A stretch of 64,000 nucleotides of DNA from Fibrella aestuarina BUZ 2 (lineage in GTDB: Bacteria > Bacteroidota > Bacteroidia > Cytophagales > Spirosomataceae), in assembly GCF_000331105.1 (NCBI RefSeq), contig NC_020054.1, positions 6,461,815 through 6,525,814 on the forward strand. The letters run 5' to 3'. The notes under the pieces are model-generated. The model worked only from the letters and a program-made list of their open reading frames with translations. It was not told where the DNA came from and did no database searches. This document shows positions 1 to 8,305 of the stretch, one piece after another; position 1 is the stretch's first letter, and every line of letters begins with the position of its first letter. A program made the translations under genes and the position numbers.

Positions 1-531
1 CTGGCTACTCAGGATGCCGCCCAGCAGCAGCGCCGTGTCAATGGTCGACAGTTCGACCTGTTTGAAGCGCTCGCCGGTTTTCATGTCCAGGAAATGGTAG
101 AAGAACCCTTTGTAACCCGCCACGCCGGTGGGCTTGTCAGACTGGGGCGCCTGGGCAAAAAAACGGAGCGTCTGCCGGGTACGTTCGGCGGCCTGCTCCC
201 GGGTAACGTACCCACGCTCGATACCAACCAAATAGGACGTGAGGCCAAAACCTACGGCGGCAATGCTGGAGAAAGCCGTTCTTGGTGCGCGGTCGGGAAT
301 CAGGCCATTGGCCGGGTTGGCCGTTTCCCAGAAATACCGAAAGGTGTCGCGCTGCAAACTATCCAGAAAGGCGTTGTCGCTGGCAGAAAACCTTGTTGGC
401 GGTTTAGTCGTCGACAAGTGGGAAGTCGGAATGGCGATGTCGGCCGTAGCGGATTTTCCTGCGTTGAACTGATGACTCAGTGTAAGCAGCAGGGTGACCG
501 GCAGGAGCAGTTTTGAAGCGTATTGTATCAC
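1..531 (-). CDS. Glucoamylase-family protein (Glycoamylase/GH144-like), 3' end beyond the window
   Basis: About 177 codons of the N-terminal part are present; the rest lies left of base 1. No ATG fits. The frame opens after a TAG and the first good start is GTG at 531, followed by a signal peptide (VIQYASKLLLPVTLLLTL). The mature part carries DTFRYFWETANPANGLIPDR, then VGFGLTSYLVGIERGYV and GYKGFFYHFLDMKTGERF, the hallmark opening of the Glycoamylase-like family (PF10091). That family includes the GH144 endo-beta-1,2-glucanases of Bacteroidota. It lies downstream of susC and susD on the same strand, so it is probably the exported enzyme of this locus. Substrate is inferred: a beta-glucan, possibly beta-1,2-linked. 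The catalytic residues are outside the window. Confidence 0.85.
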   Translation of the reverse strand, partial: MIQYASKLLLPVTLLLTLSHQFNAGKSATADIAIPTSHLSTTKPPTRFSASDNAFLDSLQRDTFRYFWETANPANGLIPDRAPRTAFSSIAAVGFGLTSYLVGIERGYVTREQAAERTRQTLRFFAQAPQSDKPTGVAGYKGFFYHFLDMKTGERFKQVELSTIDTALLLGGILSSQ

Positions 532-550
532 TGTTTTTCGTAACGAATAA

Positions 551-597
551 GCCGATGGTACTGGCTACGTCGAGCAGGCGTAGCCAGTGCCATCGGC
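551..597. terminator. Strong hairpin between susD and the glucoamylase-family gene
   Basis: Two 19-base arms (551-569 and 579-597) pair with a single G-U type mismatch around a 9-base loop. It sits just after the susD stop on the minus strand and just before the next gene. There is no clear U-tract, so it may attenuate or protect the susCD transcript rather than fully terminate it. Confidence 0.6.
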
Positions 598-605
598 AGG
601 CTGAG

Positions 606-2135
606 TTAATATCCCGGATTCTGCGTCAGTGCGCCCCCGCTCAACTGAATCTGGTTCTGCGGGATAGGGAACACTTCGTTTTTACCCTTCGTGAACGTTT
701 TACCATGCGCCGCGAAGGCCTGCACGGCCCGCCCGGCCTGCACGTCTTCCTGCCGGATCAGGTCGAAGAAGCGGTCATGCTCCATTGCCAGTTCCACGCG
801 CCGTTCGTGCCACACCGCGGCCCGGTCGAGCGTTGTGAGCGCCGGCAGCCCGGCTCGGGTACGTAGCCGGTTGATGTCGGTGAGTGCCGCTGCATTCTGG
901 CCTGTCGCCAGCGCTGCTTCGGCGTGAATCAGCAGCACCTCGCCCAGGCGCATGATCCGAAGGTTTTTGGGTAGCCGGTCATTATTGCCGCAGTTCCGTT
1001 CGGCCGTGCGGCTGTGGTACGCCTTATAATTGTAGCGGTCATTTTCGACCGAATCACGACTTGGCACCCGGAAGCCATCCCACAGGACCGTACCGCGCGG
1101 GGCGGGATTAATAAAGATAATGGTGGCCGCCCGGCGCTGATCGTTTGCTTCGTACTCATCGACCAGACTCTGAGAAGGCGTACCAAACCCGAAGCCCAGA
1201 TCGGACCAGCCTCGTTTACCACCCGCCCGTGGCCCCTGGCAAACGACATACAGGTTGATGGCCGCGTTACACGACAGATTGATCCCAGTCTGCACCTCAA
1301 ACAGCGACTCCACACTGTTGGCCCCGGTTTCGCGCCAGATGTTGGCGTAGTTGGGCAACAGGTCGTAGCTGCCAACCTGGTTTTTCACGATCGAATCAGA
1401 CAGCGTGTAGGCCTGCTGCCAGTTTTTCTGGTACAGATACACTTTAGCCAGCATCGCCATTGCCGCTGCTTTGGTGGCCCGGCCCGTCTGCGTTTGCCCT
1501 TTTATCGGCAACACGTTGGCCGCATACCGCAAGTCCCGCACAATCAGGTCGTACACCTGCTCGCGGGTGGCGCGCTTCTGCAAATCGGTATTGTTCACCT
1601 GATCAACCGCCGGAATGGCATCGAGCAGCGGAACACCACCGAAAAACCGAACGAGGTTGAAGTAAAAATAAGCCCGCAGGAAACGGACCTCCCCTTCTAA
1701 CTGACGCCGTACCGTCGGCTCGGCTGCGCTGAGCGGAATGAGCGCCAGCGCCTGGTTGGCTTTAGCGATAGACCGAAAATAAGCCGACCACAGGTTGTTG
1801 AGATTGCCCACGCCCGCCGTTGGGTTCAGGTTGTCAAGCGTACCAAACGTATTGGCGCCATCGGCGGCCGAGCTGCCTTTGTCAGCGTCATCGGACGCGA
1901 TGTTGGTCATGCCGACGAAGTCAAAGCCGTGCATGCTTTCTTCCCAGAGGCTGTTATACACGCCCGTGACCAGGTTCTGGGCCGCTGCCGGGTCATTCCG
2001 CACCGCGTCTTCACCAATCAGGCCCTGAGGCGGCGTGGTCAGGAAATCATTACAAGCGGCCAGCCCCAGCACAAACAGGGCCATCAGCAGCGAGAGTCGA
2101 ATCGGAGATTTTACCGAAGATTTAATAGACGTCAT
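606..2135 (-). CDS. SusD/RagB-family nutrient-binding outer-membrane lipoprotein
   Basis: Surface glycan-binding lipoprotein that caps the TonB-dependent SusC channel. It has 509 residues, the usual SusD length. A signal peptide ends in the lipobox LAAC with Cys28, followed by the typical NDFLTTPPQG start of mature SusD proteins. TPR-like helical repeats and the C-terminal RagB/SusD region follow, with the conserved RLGEVLLIHAEAAL and the ELAMEHDRFFDLIRQ helix. It starts 18 bases after the susC stop, so the two are co-transcribed. The ligand cannot be read from sequence. It is inferred from the neighbouring glucoamylase-family gene to be a glucan. Confidence 0.95.
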   Translation of the reverse strand: MTSIKSSVKSPIRLSLLMALFVLGLAACNDFLTTPPQGLIGEDAVRNDPAAAQNLVTGVYNSLWEESMHGFDFVGMTNIASDDADKGSSAADGANTFGTLDNLNPTAGVGNLNNLWSAYFRSIAKANQALALIPLSAAEPTVRRQLEGEVRFLRAYFYFNLVRFFGGVPLLDAIPAVDQVNNTDLQKRATREQVYDLIVRDLRYAANVLPIKGQTQTGRATKAAAMAMLAKVYLYQKNWQQAYTLSDSIVKNQVGSYDLLPNYANIWRETGANSVESLFEVQTGINLSCNAAINLYVVCQGPRAGGKRGWSDLGFGFGTPSQSLVDEYEANDQRRAATIIFINPAPRGTVLWDGFRVPSRDSVENDRYNYKAYHSRTAERNCGNNDRLPKNLRIMRLGEVLLIHAEAALATGQNAAALTDINRLRTRAGLPALTTLDRAAVWHERRVELAMEHDRFFDLIRQEDVQAGRAVQAFAAHGKTFTKGKNEVFPIPQNQIQLSGGALTQNPGY

Positions 2136-2153
2136 GGTCGTAAGGTCGTTTGA

Positions 2154-5100
2154 TTAGAAGCCTACGTTCAACCCAACAGCGAAGGTGCGGGTGGTTGGAT
2201 AGGAGGTCAATTCGATACCAGAGTCGAGCGGCCCGCCGGGGAGTTCGGGCGAGAAACCGCTGAATTTCTGAAGTGTAAACAGGTTTTGCGAGGTCACGTA
2301 GAGGCGGGCGGTCCGCAACCGCACTTTTTCGCGCCACGCGGTCGGGATTGTGTACCCGAGCGTGAGGTTATTCAGCCGAACAAAGGAACCCGATTCCACA
2401 AAGTAGGTAGAGGCGGGCGTGGCCGACGTAATCAGGCGCGGATCGGTCTGCGAAGGGCGGGTAGGCAGCCAGCGCGCCTCGGCATAGGCCGCTTCGATGT
2501 TGTCCGTGTTTTCAAAACGGAACGCCTTTTTACCATTGTACACCTGGTTCCCCGCGTTGCCATACACGTCAGCCGTGAGGTCAAACCCTTTGTAGGTCAA
2601 CGCCAGGTTGATGCCGTAGTAGAGCTTGGGCTGATACGACCCGGCGTAGATCCGGTCATCGGTATTAATGACCCCATCGTTGTTTACGTCCTGGTATTTC
2701 AGATCACCCGGCCGCACGTTGGCGCGTGTACCAAATACCGGCGACCCGTCGATTTCGGCCTGATTCTGGAAAACGCCGATGGCATTCAGCACGTAGAAAC
2801 TACCCACCGGCTGACCGTTGTCGCTACGAGTTGTAAAGCCCTGCTGCCCAACCCCTCCGGCCAGCAGTGCCTGCCCACCGTTGAGCCCAACCAGTTGGTT
2901 CCGGTTCAGCGTCAGGTTACCGCCGATGCTATAGCCCAGGCCGCTTTTGGTCGTTTCTTTCCAGTTCAGCACAAACTCGAAGCCGCTGTTTCGGAACGAG
3001 GCGATGTTGGTCAGAAACTGGTTATCCGGGTCGCCGAAAATAGCCGGAATGATCCGGAACGCCAGTGCATCGCGGGTCGTCTTGTTGTAATAGTCGATCT
3101 CACCCGTCAGGCGGTTATCGGCCAGGGCAAACTCCAAACCCACGTCGACCTGCTGCGTCCGCTCCCACTTCAGTTGCTGATCTTTGATGTCCTGAATCGC
3201 GTTGCCGAGGGTCAGGCCATTGTTGAAAAAGTACGGAATATTCACATTGGCCGTCAGGATGTAGGCATTGCTGGCGATGTTGTCGTTGCCCAGAATACCC
3301 CAGCTCCCCCGCAGTTTCAGGAAGTTGACCAGCGACTGCGTTTTCAGGAAGCTTTCATCAGAAATAACCCAGCCGAGACCCACTGTCGGGAAGAAGCCCC
3401 AGCGTTCGCGGAACTTGGAACTGCCATCGGCCCGCAGTGAGGCATTGAACAGGTAGCGATTGGCAAACCCATACGTCGCGCGCGTCACGAACGACTGCCG
3501 GGTCTGGAGGTCGCCGCCGCTGTTGTTAGACAGCTGCTGGTCGGGATTACCCAAGCCTAGATACCACTGGTTGGGGTCGTTCGGGATGTTGATGCGGGAA
3601 CCGGTGATGAAGTTAGACGTAAACCGCTCCGTAACGGCCCCCAGTAGGAATGTGACGTCGCTTCTGCCGAACGTCTTGTCAAACGTAGCGGTGTTGTCGA
3701 TGATATACCGCTGCGACTGGCTGTTGTCGAGCGTAAGCTGACTATTCTGCTGACGCTGGTTGCCACCCGCCGTAATGAACGTAGCCGCATCGTTCTGAAA
3801 AGCCCGCAGGTACGTTCGGTTGTTGTTGAAAATCAGGTCCGTATTGAAGGCCGAACGGAGCGTGATCCACTCGGCAGGTTTGTAGCTGAGGGCCAGATTG
3901 CCCTGCAACCGGCTGTTGATGATCCGGTTGTCGCGGGCGTCGAGGCTGAGCAGCGGGTTGCCCACGTTGCCGAAGGCCGAGAGGTTCCCGTATTTAGTAT
4001 CGACCAGTGCCGGTACGATGGGCGCCGCCCGGTAGAGACTTTGATAGACCCCGTCGAGGTTGACGGCGCGTTCGTTACCACGAGCAAACGAAATCTGATT
4101 GCTGAACGTCAGTTTATCGTTGATCTTGACCTCATTATTGGCCCGCAGGGTCAACCGTTGAAAGTCGTTCGTGTTGACTACGCCCTGATCCGAGAAAAAG
4201 CCCGCGCTGATAAAAAACGTGTTGCGTTCGCCCCCGCCCGAAATAGACAGGTTGTGGTTCGATTGGGGAGCCCTCCGTAGCGCATAGTCGTACCAGTTGG
4301 TCGTTCCTGTCGACGTGAGCGGCGGATTATTGACGTTCACATTGGGAGCGGCATCGGTCAGGTAGCTGATGTACTGATCGCGGTTGGCCATTGGAATCAG
4401 GTTGGCGGCCTGCCGCACGCTGAAGTTGGCGTCGTACTGGACCTGTGTAGCCCCCGATTTGCCCCGGCGTGTGGTTACGATCACGACGCCGTTGGCCGCC
4501 CGAACGCCGTAGATCGCCGCCGAGGCATCCTTCAGCACTTCAATGCTAAGAATGTCGTTGTTGCTGATGTTACGGATATCGTCGGTGAGCACCCCGTCGA
4601 CGACGTACAGCGGGCTGACGCCCGCCAGAGCCGACCCGACTCCCCGTACCCGAATCTGCGGCTGCTCGTTGGGCCGCCCCGAGGCGATAATCTGCACCCC
4701 GGCCAGCTTACTCTGGAGGGCTTGCGTGGGCGTCTGGACGGGGTACTTAATAATTTCCTCGCCTTTTAGCTGCGCCACGGACCCCGTCAGGTCGCGTTTC
4801 CGTTGGGTCCCGTAACCCACTACCACGACTTCGTTGAGAGCCTGGGCATCGTCCGCCATAACGACATTGACCTCCGTCTGGCCGTTGACCGGCACTTCCT
4901 GTGCGGTATACCCTATGCTGGAGAAGACAAGGGTAGCGTTGGCGTCGACCTGGATCGTGTAGGCCCCTGACGCGTCGGTGGTTGTGCCCTGAGACGTCCC
5001 TTTGACCTGTACGGTGGCACCGGGTAACCCGGCCTTCGTTGCCTGGTCGGTGACCCGGCCGGTGATTCGATTTCCCGCCGTCTGCGCATAGACGGTTACG

Positions 5101-5183
5101 CTTAGCAGCCCCCAGCAAAAAGCCATCAGGAGGCGAAAACGAACACCAGTCAACTGGCTAGTAAATTGGTTTACCATATTCAT
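2154..5183 (-). CDS. SusC/RagA-family TonB-dependent outer-membrane transporter
   Basis: Imports oligosaccharides across the outer membrane together with SusD, powered by TonB/ExbBD. The reading frame extends to 5246, but the better start is the ATG at 5183: it gives a clean signal peptide ending near VTVYAQ, and a -7 promoter element lies at 5218-5225, inside the longer version. The product has about 1009 residues. The order is signal peptide, a CarboxypepD_reg-like beta-sandwich (about 36-115, GRVTDQATKAGLPGATVQVK), the TonB plug with LNEVVVVGYGTQRKRDLTGS and the SusC signature LKDASAAIYGVRAANGVV, then the 22-stranded barrel. It forms an operon with susD and the glucoamylase-family gene. 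The divergent sensor regulator is the likely controller. Confidence 0.96.
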   Translation of the reverse strand: MNMVNQFTSQLTGVRFRLLMAFCWGLLSVTVYAQTAGNRITGRVTDQATKAGLPGATVQVKGTSQGTTTDASGAYTIQVDANATLVFSSIGYTAQEVPVNGQTEVNVVMADDAQALNEVVVVGYGTQRKRDLTGSVAQLKGEEIIKYPVQTPTQALQSKLAGVQIIASGRPNEQPQIRVRGVGSALAGVSPLYVVDGVLTDDIRNISNNDILSIEVLKDASAAIYGVRAANGVVIVTTRRGKSGATQVQYDANFSVRQAANLIPMANRDQYISYLTDAAPNVNVNNPPLTSTGTTNWYDYALRRAPQSNHNLSISGGGERNTFFISAGFFSDQGVVNTNDFQRLTLRANNEVKINDKLTFSNQISFARGNERAVNLDGVYQSLYRAAPIVPALVDTKYGNLSAFGNVGNPLLSLDARDNRIINSRLQGNLALSYKPAEWITLRSAFNTDLIFNNNRTYLRAFQNDAATFITAGGNQRQQNSQLTLDNSQSQRYIIDNTATFDKTFGRSDVTFLLGAVTERFTSNFITGSRINIPNDPNQWYLGLGNPDQQLSNNSGGDLQTRQSFVTRATYGFANRYLFNASLRADGSSKFRERWGFFPTVGLGWVISDESFLKTQSLVNFLKLRGSWGILGNDNIASNAYILTANVNIPYFFNNGLTLGNAIQDIKDQQLKWERTQQVDVGLEFALADNRLTGEIDYYNKTTRDALAFRIIPAIFGDPDNQFLTNIASFRNSGFEFVLNWKETTKSGLGYSIGGNLTLNRNQLVGLNGGQALLAGGVGQQGFTTRSDNGQPVGSFYVLNAIGVFQNQAEIDGSPVFGTRANVRPGDLKYQDVNNDGVINTDDRIYAGSYQPKLYYGINLALTYKGFDLTADVYGNAGNQVYNGKKAFRFENTDNIEAAYAEARWLPTRPSQTDPRLITSATPASTYFVESGSFVRLNNLTLGYTIPTAWREKVRLRTARLYVTSQNLFTLQKFSGFSPELPGGPLDSGIELTSYPTTRTFAVGLNVGF

Positions 5184-5217
5184 GTGAATGACAACAATTT
5201 TCCTATAATTAATTGCA

Positions 5218-5225
5218 CAAAAGTA
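5218..5225 (-). promoter_or_regulatory. Bacteroidota -7 promoter element for susC
   Basis: TACTTTTG on the minus strand fits TAnnTTTG and lies about 35 bases before the ATG at 5183. No good -33 TTG is visible at the right distance, which would suit an activator-dependent promoter. The element overlaps the upstream ATG (5213) of the divergent gene, arguing against that start. Confidence 0.55.
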
Positions 5226-5332
5226 GGCTGTCAGAATACACCTCATCAGTAAAGAGGTACATCAAAACCTCATCATACCGCCGATATTTGCCGGGAAATA
5301 GCCTTTTTCAGTACATCAACATCGAGTTCAAC

Positions 5333-8206
5333 GTGATTCCGTCTCCTCAACACCAGCAGTGGCTACCCAGCCAGACAACGTACCTGCTACGGTGGTTACT
5401 CGGGTTATTGCTCGTCAGCCATACCGGTGTTGGACAAGATGCCTACCAGTTCTGCCAGCCCGACATTATCAATTACACCCGCCAGCAGTATGGGGCCCAT
5501 AAACACAATTGGAGCATTGCCCAGAGCCCCCGTACCCGATTTATGTATCTGGCCAATTCGAGGGGCCTGCTGGAATACGATGGGAGTACGTGGCGGGTGT
5601 ACGAACTTCCCAAGAAGCAGCGGGTACGGTCGGTGGCAGTCGACGAAACAGGTCGAATCTTTACGGGAGCGCTGGGCGAATTCGGCTATTGGGCACCCGG
5701 CCCCAGCGGCGAGTTGACGTATAAGTCACTGGCCCCGCTGATCAGAGACCCGGCGTTTCGGAACGAAGAAATCTGGCACGTGCTGGTGACCCCACGGGGC
5801 ATCCTCTTCCAGTCCTTTGCGTACATGTTTCGGTATTGGCAGGGGCGGGTCGAGGCGATTCCTACGCCCGGCAATGTATTGTTCGTGCGGGCGGTGCGGA
5901 ATCGGTTACTGGTGGAGGTCATTGATAAAGGCCTGTATGAACTGCGGGGCAAGACGTTCACCCTGATACCGGGTAGCGAATTTCTGGGGCGCGAAACCGT
6001 CAACACGCTGTTACCGCTTGGCAAAACGGAACTGCTCGTTGGGACTGAGCGGGCACTCTACCGGTACGATGGGCGCCGCTTTCGGCCCTTCAACGCCCAA
6101 CTCAATGCGTTCATCCAGCAGAACCGGCTTAACCGGGGCATCCAGTTGGGCGCGGACGGATACGCCTTCGGTACCTTGCTGAACGGGGTGTTGATTACCA
6201 CCTCCGACGGGCGCATCCGGTATCTGTTCAATCAGCAAACGGGCCTGCAAAACAACACGGTGCTGGCCCTCTGGCAGGATGCCAACCGCGACCTGTGGGT
6301 GGGCATGGACCAAGGCGCCGACCTGATTCACCTCAGCTCGCCTATCCGCTACTTCACCGATAGCGACGGTGACCTGGGTACGTTCTTTGATCTGGCCCGC
6401 CATCAGGGAAACCTGTATCTGGGCACGAATCAGGGCGTTTATTACAAGCCACTAGCCCAACCCGAGTTGCCGTTTCGACTGATTACGGGCACCCAGGGGC
6501 AGGTCTGGCAACTGAGCGTACAGGATGGCCAACTCCTGTGCGGGCACAATCGGGGTACGTTCCTGATCGATGGAACGACGGCCCGGCTCCTGTGCCCCAT
6601 CACGGGCGGCTGGGCGCTTCGCCGACTGGCCAAACACCCCGACCGGTTGCTTCAGGCGACGTATACCAAACTCTGCGTGTACCAGAAAGACAAGCGGGGC
6701 CAGTGGGTCTTCGCCCATACAGTGGATGGGTTTTCGGCACCGGTACGGCAATTGGAAGAAGACGAGACCGGGGCTATCTGGCTCAACAAAGCGCCCAGTC
6801 AGGGCATTCAGCGCCTGTACCTCTCGCCCGACCTGAAGCGCGTGGTGAAAAGCACCAGCTACGACTCACCCGCTTTTCAGACCACCACGGCGAACCTCGC
6901 CCAACTGGCAGGGCGCATTGTGGTGACGGCCGCGCCCATTGCGCAGGTTTTCGACCCAACGCGGCAGCAGTTCAGCCCGGCGCCGCTGCGTTTCCCGTTT
7001 CTGAAACCGGGGGTTCAGAAGCTCTTCCAACTAGCGGGCTCCGAACTGCTTCTGCTGCATCAGGATGGGCGGTTGCAGCATGTTCAGGCGGGGCAGACAA
7101 CCGCGCATGATATTCCGGTGCGCACCAATCGGTGGGTCGAAGAAGACGAAACGCTGGTCGACTTGGACACCAATTACCTGGGCCTCTGTCGTGAAAATGG
7201 CTTTGCGCTAATCCCCCGTCGTGGATTGAGCCAGTTACAGCAAACGGCCACGCCACCACCGCTGATCCGCAGCGTTACGACCCTCGACACGCCCGCTGTG
7301 CAGCATACCTTCCAGGCTCCGCAACGCCCCGACGCCGCCTTGTCGTTTTCGCACAAGCAGGCCAATCTCCTCGTCACGTTCTGCACGCCCGCCTTCACGC
7401 AGCCGGTGCAATACAGCTACTGGCTGGAAAACAACATGAGCAGTTGGTCGCCTTACCAGCCCATCCAGCAAAAAGAATTCAACAACCTGCCTGCGGGCCA
7501 GTACGTGTTGCATCTACGCGCCAACGGCAGCCCCACGGAAAGCACCCTCGCCTTTGAGATTCGCCCACCCTGGTATTGGTCGGTCTGGAGCAAGCTGGGC
7601 TATCTATTGCTGGGAGTTGGCGCGCTCACCCTCTCCTACCGGCTGCATCTGCGCCGCGTGGCCACCAAACAACAGCAATTGCGCACCGAACTCGAAGCCC
7701 GGCTCCGCCAGCAGGAAGAGGCCAGTCAGCGGGAGATTATTCTGTTGCAGAAAGAGCAACTGGAGCAAGGCCTGATTCAGAAATCGGAAGAACTGGCCAA
7801 TTCAACAATGACCCTGATTCGGAAGAACGAACTGCTGATGCAGTTGAAGGACGAGCTTAATCAGGTCAGGAATCAGGTGAACGGGCGCGGCACGGGCGAG
7901 CATTTTCAGCACATCAACCGGCTGATCGACCAGAACATTTCCAGCGAGCAGGATTGGGCGCTGTTCGAAGCCAATTTCAACAAAGTACACGAGCAGTTTC
8001 TGAAGCGGCTGATCGACCAGTACCCCGACCTGGGACAGGGCGACATGAAACTGGCCGCTTACCTACGCATGAACCTGTCGACGAAAGAAATTGCCCAGCT
8101 GCTTAACATAACGCCCCGCAGTGTCGAGTTGAAACGATACCGCCTTCGCAAAAAACTGAACCTCGACGCGCAGGCCAACCTGAGCGAATTTATGATCAAG
8201 TACTGA
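5333..8206 (+). CDS. Membrane-anchored one-component regulator: beta-propeller sensor, Y_Y_Y domain, LuxR-type HTH
   Basis: Probable carbohydrate-sensing transcription regulator. An ATG at 5213 is in frame but lies in the susC promoter. The GTG at 5333 gives about 957 residues and a signal sequence (LLRWLLGLLLVSHTGVGQ). The N-terminal half is a repetitive ligand-binding sensor propeller in the periplasm (repeats such as LWQDANRDLWVGMDQG). A Y_Y_Y-type Ig-like domain follows (QYSYWLENNMSSWSPYQP), then one membrane helix (SKLGYLLLGVGALTLSY), a coiled coil rich in Glu/Gln, and a GerE/LuxR HTH at the end (STKEIAQLLNITPRSVEL). There is no histidine kinase or receiver domain, so it is not a hybrid two-component system. 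Divergent to susCD by about 150 bases, it very likely controls that locus. A possible -7 (GATATTTG) is at 5283-5290. Confidence 0.85.
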   Translation: MIPSPQHQQWLPSQTTYLLRWLLGLLLVSHTGVGQDAYQFCQPDIINYTRQQYGAHKHNWSIAQSPRTRFMYLANSRGLLEYDGSTWRVYELPKKQRVRSVAVDETGRIFTGALGEFGYWAPGPSGELTYKSLAPLIRDPAFRNEEIWHVLVTPRGILFQSFAYMFRYWQGRVEAIPTPGNVLFVRAVRNRLLVEVIDKGLYELRGKTFTLIPGSEFLGRETVNTLLPLGKTELLVGTERALYRYDGRRFRPFNAQLNAFIQQNRLNRGIQLGADGYAFGTLLNGVLITTSDGRIRYLFNQQTGLQNNTVLALWQDANRDLWVGMDQGADLIHLSSPIRYFTDSDGDLGTFFDLARHQGNLYLGTNQGVYYKPLAQPELPFRLITGTQGQVWQLSVQDGQLLCGHNRGTFLIDGTTARLLCPITGGWALRRLAKHPDRLLQATYTKLCVYQKDKRGQWVFAHTVDGFSAPVRQLEEDETGAIWLNKAPSQGIQRLYLSPDLKRVVKSTSYDSPAFQTTTANLAQLAGRIVVTAAPIAQVFDPTRQQFSPAPLRFPFLKPGVQKLFQLAGSELLLLHQDGRLQHVQAGQTTAHDIPVRTNRWVEEDETLVDLDTNYLGLCRENGFALIPRRGLSQLQQTATPPPLIRSVTTLDTPAVQHTFQAPQRPDAALSFSHKQANLLVTFCTPAFTQPVQYSYWLENNMSSWSPYQPIQQKEFNNLPAGQYVLHLRANGSPTESTLAFEIRPPWYWSVWSKLGYLLLGVGALTLSYRLHLRRVATKQQQLRTELEARLRQQEEASQREIILLQKEQLEQGLIQKSEELANSTMTLIRKNELLMQLKDELNQVRNQVNGRGTGEHFQHINRLIDQNISSEQDWALFEANFNKVHEQFLKRLIDQYPDLGQGDMKLAAYLRMNLSTKEIAQLLNITPRSVELKRYRLRKKLNLDAQANLSEFMIKY

Positions 8207-8305
8207 GTCGTTACAAGCTCATTGTCTGGCGCTTAACAGGCAAACGGGTACAGAAGTGGGGGCCTCGTCTTTTGGTAGCACCTAAAACCTAAACGCCTGC
8301 CTTTC

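Noticed and set aside
2286..3440. A 384-codon open frame on the plus strand
   Set aside because: It is antisense within susC and shows no domain or signal sequence.
5213..5332. Upstream ATG start for the sensor regulator
   Set aside because: It lies inside the susC -7 element and adds 40 residues without similarity in front of the signal sequence. The GTG at 5333 fits better, although this is not proven.
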